NCBI RefSeq assembly: GCF_900188415.1
Contig: NZ_FZNV01000012.1
Span: 1-50,793, forward strand
Direction of reading: 5' to 3'
DNA from: Maribacter sedimenticola
GTDB taxonomy: Bacteria; Bacteroidota; Bacteroidia; Flavobacteriales; Flavobacteriaceae
Length of the DNA stretch: 50,793 bases
Each line of letters begins with the position of its first letter. The stretch's first letter is position 1. The translations under genes and the position numbers were made by a program. Positions 45,083 to 50,793 of this stretch are shown piece by piece. The notes under the pieces were generated by a model. That model saw nothing but the letters and a program-made list of their open reading frames with translations, had not been told where the DNA came from and searched no databases.

Positions 45083-45111
45083 CAAAGATACAGGAAATGT
45101 ATATTACCCAA
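45083..45111 (-). promoter_or_regulatory. Promoter of the 2TM-folA operon
   Basis: On the minus strand TTG (45111-45109), 18 bases, then TATCTTTG (45090-45083) match the consensus fully. The -7 box ends 20 bases before the 2TM start. It points toward and overlaps the plus-strand promoter. Confidence 0.65.
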
Positions 45112-45117
45112 TAAAAT

Positions 45118-46203
45118 ATGGAAAAATTAAGAAAGGAATTTCCGGTACTACGAAATGGTATTTATGCCAATACTGCAGTTTATGGTCCAATGTATGAATC
45201 GTTATTGGACTGGCGTCAAGAACATGATCTTGATTTTTTGATACATGGAAGTGATATGCGTTCAAAGGCTCTACAAGTGATTTCCGAAACACGGGATACC
45301 GTAAGCCGTTTTTTTAACTGCGATAGGGAGCGTGTTGCATTGGTGAACAATTTTTCCATTGCCCTAAATATGTTGCTTGAGGGGTTGAACCCTAAGAAAA
45401 AGGTGTTGTTGTTAAAAGGGGATTACCCTTCATTGAACTGGGCTTTTGAAAATAGGGATTTTGATATTGAATATGTGCAAATGACGTATGATTTGGAAGA
45501 TGTTATCTATGATTTAATTGCAAAGAAAGGAATTGATGTTTTGGCGTTAAGTTTGGTGCAATGGGTAGATGGCTTTTCTATAGACCGCGCTTTTTTAAAA
45601 AGACTAAAAATAGATTTTCCCAATTTATTGATAGTTGCAGATGGCACGCAGTTTTGTGGAAGTGCAAGTTTTGATTTTGATGCTTCGGGCATTGATGTAT
45701 TGGGAGCAAGTGCTTACAAATGGCTGTTGGCAGGATATGGAAATGGTTTTATGTTGTTTTCTGATGAGGTAAGTAAAAACGTTAATTTACGAACTATTGG
45801 TTTCAATGCTGCAAATGGTGATTTTGAAAAGAAGAATAAAATTAGATTTGCCAAGTTATTTGAACCTGGACATTTATCTTCCTTAAATTTTGGCAGTTTA
45901 AAATTTTCAATGGATTATTTTGTCAAGATTGGGATGGATGCCATAACATTCCATAATCAACAATTGGCGGAAAAGGCAAAGTCGGCATTTCTACAATTAG
46001 GACTGTTGGATGAAAAATTTAGTCGTAGGATGGGTCATAGCACTATTTTTAATATTAAGGTAGACAACGAGGTTTACAGGAAACTGGAAAGTAATAATGT
46101 CCAATGTGCCCAGAGGGGAAATGGAGTGCGTTTAAGTTTTCATTTTTATAATAATGAAAAGGATATAGATGACATTGTAAAAATCTTAAAGACAACGAGA
46201 TAG
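45118..46203 (+). CDS. Class V aminotransferase-like PLP enzyme
   Basis: The fold-type I PLP enzyme of 361 residues has Lys201 in GASAYKWLLAGYG as the cofactor lysine. The substrate-binding part with NNFSIALNMLLEGL (about 78) and the VADGTQFCGS stretch (about 172) with the Asp that pairs with the PLP ring fit the group of cysteine desulfurases, isopenicillin N epimerases and EgtE-type C-S lyases. The true reaction is unknown. It lies about 750 bases from the convergent egtD gene, so a role as the ergothioneine C-S lyase is possible. A face-to-face promoter region precedes it. Confidence 0.85.
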   Translation: MEKLRKEFPVLRNGIYANTAVYGPMYESLLDWRQEHDLDFLIHGSDMRSKALQVISETRDTVSRFFNCDRERVALVNNFSIALNMLLEGLNPKKKVLLLKGDYPSLNWAFENRDFDIEYVQMTYDLEDVIYDLIAKKGIDVLALSLVQWVDGFSIDRAFLKRLKIDFPNLLIVADGTQFCGSASFDFDASGIDVLGASAYKWLLAGYGNGFMLFSDEVSKNVNLRTIGFNAANGDFEKKNKIRFAKLFEPGHLSSLNFGSLKFSMDYFVKIGMDAITFHNQQLAEKAKSAFLQLGLLDEKFSRRMGHSTIFNIKVDNEVYRKLESNNVQCAQRGNGVRLSFHFYNNEKDIDDIVKILKTTR

Positions 46204-46297
46204 CTATTCATTAAAGATAATTTTTGTAGGATAAAATTCTATTGGAGGGTTAAAAAGACTTTAATTTTTATCATATTCATAAAAATGGTCTTACGTA

Positions 46298-46329
46298 TTG
46301 GTAATGAGTGTTTTATTATAGTAGTTTTG
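46298..46329 (+). promoter_or_regulatory. Promoter of the small CBM48 gene
   Basis: TTG (46298-46300), 21 bases, then TAGTTTTG (46322-46329) match the consensus. The -7 box ends 23 bases before the ATG at 46353 and argues against any longer start upstream. Confidence 0.6.
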
Positions 46330-46352
46330 TCCTAAATTCTAAAATTAATATC

Positions 46353-46649
46353 ATGGCAATTGCAAAGAAATATCTAAAATCAAAGCCGGTATGTAAGGTG
46401 ACGTTTACCGTACCTGCAGAAGAGGCAAAAAGTGTAGCTGTAGTAGGAGACTTTAATAATTGGAGTCCAAAAGCTAGTACTTTAAAAAAATTGAAAAACG
46501 GTACCTTTAAAGGAACTTTTGATCTTCCAAAAGAAAATTCTTTTGAGTTTAAATACTTGGTAGACGGAAATTATATCAATGAAACTGAAGCTGATCGTTA
46601 CCAATGGAATGATTACGCTGGGTCTGAAAATGCAGTATTGGAACTGTAA
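46353..46649 (+). CDS. Small CBM48/isoamylase early-set domain protein (98 aa)
   Basis: The product is a single immunoglobulin-like CBM48 domain: VTFTVPAEEAKSVAVVGDFN, NWSPKASTLKK, then FEFKYLVDGNYINETEADRY. This module binds glycogen or starch in glycogen-branching enzymes and AMPK beta subunits. It has no signal peptide or catalytic domain, so it is probably a cytoplasmic regulatory or carbohydrate-binding protein; its target is unknown. The ATG at 46353 is chosen because the promoter box overlaps any longer frame. It has its own terminator. Confidence 0.88.
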   Translation: MAIAKKYLKSKPVCKVTFTVPAEEAKSVAVVGDFNNWSPKASTLKKLKNGTFKGTFDLPKENSFEFKYLVDGNYINETEADRYQWNDYAGSENAVLEL

Positions 46650-46670
46650 AAAGGAAAAAATAGTTTTATG

Positions 46671-46700
46671 AAAGGCATGGTGTACGCTATGCCTTTTTTT
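46671..46700 (+). terminator. Terminator after the CBM48 gene
   Basis: AAAGGCAT (46671-46678) pairs with ATGCCTTT (46689-46696), followed by a T-run to 46700. The remaining bases to 46941 show nothing I can identify. Confidence 0.82.
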
Positions 46701-46941
46701 GTTGCTGTTTTTTTAGCATTTTTGTCAATCTGCGCCAAAAAGCAATTATGTTTTTATGACTTTAGGTAATTTGCGCGTTTTAGGATAATACCATGTCGCA
46801 TCAGTTATTGTTTTCTCGTTAACTTACAAGGGAATGGCATATACTGTCACTTTTTATGAAATATTGTTTTTTATACAAGTACTATGGTAGTATTTCTTTC
46901 CGCTATTAAGGTTTTGTTCCAAATTACATTTATAGTATTTA

Positions 46942-47913
46942 TTAGGATTTTTTAAAGAGATAATTTTTGTAAAATTGTTTAGGGTCGCTATACTCATCTA
47001 TAACGGTTAAATTGGATTGTTCCGCTAACCATTGAACAGTTCTATCATCATATTTTTGGGAAATCTCTGTATGTATGGTTTCCCAAGCCTTAAATGAAAT
47101 ATGTAGGTCTAAGGCTTGTATAAATACTTTTTGGGGAGATTTTGCTACCAAATAGCTTTTTGCCGTTCCAGTTTCCGGATCGTAAACTTCCCAATGTTTA
47201 AAACAATCTATATTAAAATTGGCATCCAGTTCTTTATTAATTCTTACAAGCAGGTTTTTATTAAATTTAGCGGTTATTCCGGTCTCGTCATTGTAGGCAT
47301 TCAGGATTGTTTCAGGATTTTTCTTCTGATCAAACCCAATGAACAACAAATCTTCTTGCTGCATATATTCTTGAATTTGTGATAAAAAATCTATTGCTTC
47401 TTCATGGCAAAGATTTCCAATGTTAGAGCCTAAAAACAAAATAACCTTACGTTCTTCCGTATTAAAATTCAATTTACGTAACGTTTCAAAATAATTACCT
47501 TGCAAAGGTTCTGTCCTTAATCGTGGAATTTCTCTTTTTAAATTTATCTGAAGTTGATTTAATGCATTTTGACTTATATCTATGGGTCTAAATGTGAAAT
47601 CTAAATTTTGTTCAGTAAAATGACGCAATAGAATTTTAGTTTTTTTACCGTCACCGGCTCCCATTTCTATTAAATGAAATGGTTGGTTGCCACGACTGAA
47701 CATGTGGGCTAGTTGAATCTTATGTTGCTCTATTATGGCATATTCCGTATTGGTCAAATAATATTCCGGCATATTCATAATATCTTGAAAGAGCTTGTCA
47801 CCAGCTTTGTCATAAATATACTTGGAGGATAAAAACTTTGGGTATGAGGTTAAGCCTTCAAATACTTCTTGTTTAAAAGGGGTGTCTAGGGAGATGGCTA
47901 ATTGTTTGTGCAT
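46942..47913 (-). CDS. egtD: L-histidine N-alpha-methyltransferase, EgtD type
   Basis: EgtD uses three S-adenosylmethionine molecules to turn histidine into hercynine, the first step of ergothioneine synthesis. The 323-residue protein begins with the family segment YIYDKAGDKLFQDIMNMPEY (about 33-52) and NTEYAII. The SAM-binding loop is IEMGAGDGKKTK (about 82), followed by FRPIDISQNALNQL and the LFLGSNIGN motif. It starts 16 bases after the egtB stop, so both are expressed together. The gene has no visible terminator at its end. Confidence 0.9.
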   Translation of the reverse strand: MHKQLAISLDTPFKQEVFEGLTSYPKFLSSKYIYDKAGDKLFQDIMNMPEYYLTNTEYAIIEQHKIQLAHMFSRGNQPFHLIEMGAGDGKKTKILLRHFTEQNLDFTFRPIDISQNALNQLQINLKREIPRLRTEPLQGNYFETLRKLNFNTEERKVILFLGSNIGNLCHEEAIDFLSQIQEYMQQEDLLFIGFDQKKNPETILNAYNDETGITAKFNKNLLVRINKELDANFNIDCFKHWEVYDPETGTAKSYLVAKSPQKVFIQALDLHISFKAWETIHTEISQKYDDRTVQWLAEQSNLTVIDEYSDPKQFYKNYLFKKS

Positions 47914-47929
47914 ATCTTTTTTGTCGTAA

Positions 47930-49090
47930 TTATTTGGCCAGCCTTATACCGGTATATTGCCACCTTAAGTCGGTCTGAAAAAAGTTTCGGTACGTTGGTC
48001 TAGAATGGTTAACTGGGGTAGCAACAGAGCTTCCGCGCAATACTTTTTGGTTGACCATAAATTTGCCATTGTATTCCCCTAAAGCACCATCTGGTTTTTT
48101 ATAGTTGGGGTACGGTAAATATGCACTTTCCGTCCATTCCCAGCGTTGTCCCCATTTAAATTGATGTTGTGCGGATTCCCATTCAAATTCCGTAGGCAGT
48201 CTGCAATTTTTATATTGGGCAAATGCAAAAGCTTCGTAATATGAAATATGGGCAACCGGGGCTTTAGGGTCAATTTTTGTCAGTCCATTTAGTCCGTAAT
48301 AGTACCATTCATCTTGTATGTTGTGCCAATAGAGTGGGGCGTTGATTTTATTTTGTTGAACCCAATCCCAACCTTCGGCATGCCATAGATCAAAACGTTT
48401 ATACCCGTCTGACGCTATGAAATCGGCATATTCTGCATTGGTAACCAATTTGTTACGTATTTGATATTCATGTAAATATACTTTGTGTCTACCTAATTCA
48501 TTATCAAAACAAAACTCGTTGGAATTGTGCCCTATTTCATAAATGCCTTCATGAATCGTAATCCATTGCGGAGGTTCATTATCAATATTATATTCTTCAA
48601 AAGAGTTGGAGTAGATAGGTAAAAGGGGATTATTTCCCAAAATATATTTAATATCTGTAAGTAGTAATTCTTGATGTTGCTTTTCGTGATGAATACCAAT
48701 TTCAAGAACTTCTAAAAGTGTTTTGTCGTTGTTATACTCAAGCAGGTTGGTCATTGCCTGAGTGACATAATCCCTGTATTCAAAAACTTTTTTTACGGAC
48801 GGTCTAGATAGATTACCACGGTCCGCGCGCACAACTCGTTTTCCTACCGTTTCATAATAACTGTTGAATACAAATGAGAAATCATCGTCAAAAATTTGAT
48901 AATTATTGTTATATGTTTTTAGGATGAATTCTTCAAAAAACCATGTGGTATGTCCTAAATGCCATTTAGGTGGAGAAACATCTATGATAGGTTGAACTAC
49001 ATAATCTTCTATTTCAAGAGGTTTACAAATAGCCTCTGTGTGCCTTCTGGTTTCAATAAAGAAATCTAAAAGCGTATCAGTACTTACCAT
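47930..49090 (-). CDS. egtB: Ergothioneine sulfoxide synthase, EgtB type
   Basis: EgtB is a non-haem iron enzyme that joins hercynine to a sulfur donor, cysteine or gamma-glutamylcysteine, using oxygen. The N-terminal DinB-like domain carries the iron ligands His47 (WHLGHTTW) and His135 and His139 (HHEKQHQE). The C-terminal FGE-sulfatase domain shows CRLPTEFEWESAQHQF, RWEWTESAYLPYP and VLRGSSVATP. At 386 residues it is full length. No egtA or egtC gene is near, so the donor may be free cysteine, as in some other EgtB types. It lies 72 bases after thyA. Confidence 0.9.
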   Translation of the reverse strand: MVSTDTLLDFFIETRRHTEAICKPLEIEDYVVQPIIDVSPPKWHLGHTTWFFEEFILKTYNNNYQIFDDDFSFVFNSYYETVGKRVVRADRGNLSRPSVKKVFEYRDYVTQAMTNLLEYNNDKTLLEVLEIGIHHEKQHQELLLTDIKYILGNNPLLPIYSNSFEEYNIDNEPPQWITIHEGIYEIGHNSNEFCFDNELGRHKVYLHEYQIRNKLVTNAEYADFIASDGYKRFDLWHAEGWDWVQQNKINAPLYWHNIQDEWYYYGLNGLTKIDPKAPVAHISYYEAFAFAQYKNCRLPTEFEWESAQHQFKWGQRWEWTESAYLPYPNYKKPDGALGEYNGKFMVNQKVLRGSSVATPVNHSRPTYRNFFQTDLRWQYTGIRLAK

Positions 49091-49162
49091 GAAAACAATT
49101 TTTATGGTAAGTTAGAGAAAAATGGTTTATTCGGTTTAGCCTAAAACATTAAGAAATTGATC

Positions 49163-49987
49163 CTAAACAGCTACCTTGCCTTTTATATGGGGGTGAGGGT
49201 TGTAGTCTACCAATGTAAAATCTTCAAACTTAAACCCGAATATGTCTTTTACATCAGGGTTTATTTTCATTTTTGGCAAAGGTCTAGTCTCTCTACTTAG
49301 TTGAAGTTCAACTTGCTCCATATGGTTATTGTATATATGGGCATCGCCAAAAGTATGTATGAAGTCACCAGCTTCGTAACCGCAAACCTGTGCCATCATC
49401 ATGGTAAAGAGTGCGTATGATGCTATATTGAAGGGTACGCCTAAAAATATATCTGCACTTCGTTGGTACAATTGGCAGGATAATTTGCCATCCGCAACAT
49501 AAAATTGAAAAAATGCATGACATGGCGGTAGCGCAGCTTTACCATTGGCAACATTTTCCGAAAAGGATTTTGAGGTGTCCGGCAATACACTTGGGTTCCA
49601 TGCAGAAACCAACATTCTTCTGCTATTGGGATTGGTCTTTAAAGAGTGGATAACTTCTTTGATTTGGTCAATTTCATCATTATTCCAATTACGCCATTGA
49701 TGTCCGTATACCGGTCCTAAATCTCCGTTCTCATCTGCCCATTCGTTCCAGATTCTAACACCGTTTTCCTGTAAATATTTAATATTGGTATCCCCGTTCA
49801 AAAACCAAAGTAATTCGTAGACAATTGATTTTAAGTGTAATTTTTTAGTGGTGACCATAGGAAAACCTTCGCTTAGGTTAAAACGCATTTGATAGCCAAA
49901 AACACTCTTAGTCCCGGTCCCTGTACGGTCACCCTTTTGGTTACCTTCTTTGAGAACATGTTTTAAAAGGTCATGGTATTGTTTCAT
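49163..49987 (-). CDS. thyA: Thymidylate synthase
   Basis: The cytoplasmic enzyme methylates dUMP to dTMP using methylene-tetrahydrofolate, producing the dihydrofolate that FolA recycles. Signatures are [16 protein letters not shown] (about 21-36), [15 protein letters not shown] (about 53), catalytic Cys156 in [12 protein letters not shown] and [20 protein letters not shown] (about 173). The length of 274 residues is standard. It has a candidate -7 box 47 bases upstream. It is on the same strand as egtB and egtD. Confidence 0.97.
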   Translation of the reverse strand: MKQYHDLLKHVLKEGNQKGDRTGTGTKSVFGYQMRFNLSEGFPMVTTKKLHLKSIVYELLWFLNGDTNIKYLQENGVRIWNEWADENGDLGPVYGHQWRNWNNDEIDQIKEVIHSLKTNPNSRRMLVSAWNPSVLPDTSKSFSENVANGKAALPPCHAFFQFYVADGKLSCQLYQRSADIFLGVPFNIASYALFTMMMAQVCGYEAGDFIHTFGDAHIYNNHMEQVELQLSRETRPLPKMKINPDVKDIFGFKFEDFTLVDYNPHPHIKGKVAV

Positions 49988-50033
49988 GATAAATAGTTTA
50001 AGTATGGTCCTGAATCAGGTTTTAAGACCGTTG

Positions 50034-50041
50034 CAAAAATA
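50034..50041 (-). promoter_or_regulatory. Candidate -7 box for thyA
   Basis: TATTTTTG on the minus strand fits TAnnTTTG and lies 47 bases before the thyA ATG. No clear TTG is seen upstream. Between the box and the gene lies an 11-base palindrome, CCTGAATCAGG (50009-50019). Confidence 0.4.
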
Positions 50042-50106
50042 CCATTAAGGGACAGGAATTATAAAAAGGGTTATTAGAATTTATTAACTAAAGTTTAAAC
50101 GTGATT

Positions 50107-50793
50107 TTATAGTTTAATGATTTTATGAGTGCTTATGATTTGATTGTCATCATCAATTTCTACATAATAGATGCCAGATGCCAATGTGGAGATGTTTATA
50201 GAAATTACCTTTTGATTTTTGAAAGTTTTAAATAGAACGAGTTGTTTGGATGAATTTACCAACGTTAGTTTAGTAGTAGAAATAATTTTGCCAAGGTCGA
50301 TATCAACTATATCTGTTGTTGGGTTAGGGTATATAATTATATTATCTTGGATGGAATATGGTATAAGTGTATTGTACGTATAGCCTTTTCCTGGACTTAT
50401 ACAGGATGTTATCATTTCTTCATTGTCGGCTACGCCATCTTCATTGATGTCTAAGCGCCATACGGTTTCAGGATTAAGTTCTATATTTTCATCATTACAA
50501 TCAATAAATGTTGAAGGGATTTGGGTATAGCCTATTCCAGGACTGTTACAACTATCGATGCTTTCTAAAGTGGTATATCCATCTCCATCGACATCAAGGT
50601 ACCACGTGGAAACTTCGAATACGTTCGGGTCATTGTCGTCACAATCGGTTAGTGGAAGTATGGTTTGCGTATATCCTGTTCCGGGTGAACTGCAACTTTC
50701 TACTGTTGGACCAACGGCGTAATTATCGCCATCGGCATCCAAGTACCACGTGGAAACCTCGAATACGTTCGGGTCATTGTCGTCACAATCGGT
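50107..50793 (-). CDS. T9SS-sorted repeat protein, 3' part only
   Basis: The open frame runs off the right edge of the window, so only the last 228 residues are seen and the start is missing. Two copies of a 48-residue unit, TDCDDNDPNVFEVSTWYLD..., and a third diverged one are rich in Asp and contain the DxDGDxY calcium-binding pattern found in thrombospondin type 3-like repeats. The final 75 or so residues form a T9SS sorting domain, with YPNPTTDIVDIDLG, KLTLVNSSKQLV, LASGIYYVEIDDDNQ and KIIKL. The protein is likely exported by the T9SS served by PorV and GldJ. Its task is unknown; these repeats often occur in large adhesins or in cell-surface enzymes. Confidence 0.88.
   Translation of the reverse strand, partial: TDCDDNDPNVFEVSTWYLDADGDNYAVGPTVESCSSPGTGYTQTILPLTDCDDNDPNVFEVSTWYLDVDGDGYTTLESIDSCNSPGIGYTQIPSTFIDCNDENIELNPETVWRLDINEDGVADNEEMITSCISPGKGYTYNTLIPYSIQDNIIIYPNPTTDIVDIDLGKIISTTKLTLVNSSKQLVLFKTFKNQKVISINISTLASGIYYVEIDDDNQIISTHKIIKL
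50599..50793 (-). repeat. 144-base tandem repeat within the T9SS cargo gene
   Basis: Bases 50599-50649 and 50743-50793 are 51-base copies differing at one position by eye, offset by 144 bases, the length of one 48-residue protein unit. The near identity at the DNA level points to recent copy-number change. More units may lie beyond the window edge. Confidence 0.8.

Noticed and set aside
46308..46352. Longer start for the CBM48 protein
   Set aside because: The promoter box lies within this extension, and the domain starts naturally after the ATG at 46353.

Overview
The window looks like a chromosomal segment of a marine-type flavobacterium (Bacteroidetes, family Flavobacteriaceae; the genus cannot be resolved from sequence alone). 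The DNA is AT-rich. It carries the type IX secretion and gliding genes gldJ and porV, a T9SS-sorted repeat protein, a hybrid two-component system, many lipoproteins, and promoters of the Bacteroidetes type (TTG, spacer, TAnnTTTG). Shine-Dalgarno-like sites are scarce. Most genes are housekeeping and ordinary for this family.

Layout. 1-310: the end of an rRNA operon, with 5S rRNA and its terminator. 375-6017 (minus): a large hybrid two-component regulator (HTCS) followed by a cryptic 44-codon ORF and two lipoprotein genes. 6018-8672: an accessory patch holding a decayed 3' fragment of gltD and a large Ig-repeat lipoprotein gene. 8813-14797 (minus): the intact gltB-gltD glutamate synthase operon. 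15117-16256 (minus): acyl-CoA dehydrogenase. 16596-21215 (plus): nhaD, an exbB-exbD-tonB energy-transduction operon, then folC. 21275-21516: two valine tRNAs with a terminator between them. 21673-27071 (plus): a heavy-metal RND efflux pair (cusA, cusB). 27075-30087 (minus): gldJ and murF. 30529-32280 (plus): porV and cdd. 32473-40094 (plus): pdhA-pdhC, then an M28 peptidase, an SDR, an SprT-like protein, manC and a DUF389 membrane protein. 40091-41595 (minus): an MlaE/MlaF lipid ABC transporter. 41707-44170 (plus): a PafA-type phosphatase and murI. 44167-45062 (minus): folA and a 2TM protein. 45118-46649 (plus): a PLP enzyme and a small CBM48 protein. 46942-49987 (minus): thyA, egtB, egtD. 50107 to the window edge (minus): the 3' end of a T9SS cargo protein.

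How the genes work together. GldJ and PorV are parts of the T9SS/gliding machine, and the protein at the right edge carries the C-terminal signal that machine recognises. ExbB-ExbD-TonB energises outer-membrane uptake. gltBD feeds ammonium assimilation, and folC, folA and thyA serve folate and dTMP metabolism. egtB and egtD would make ergothioneine or a related thiol-histidine, and the nearby PLP enzyme is a possible but unproven C-S lyase partner. The most notable anomalies are the decayed gltD fragment flanking the Ig-lipoprotein gene, the absence of porU between gldJ and porV, the HTCS-linked lipoprotein operon with a perfect inverted repeat, and a pair of face-to-face promoters with palindromic -7 boxes in front of the 2TM-folA operon. 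No CRISPR array, insertion sequence, phage gene or convincing defence system was seen.
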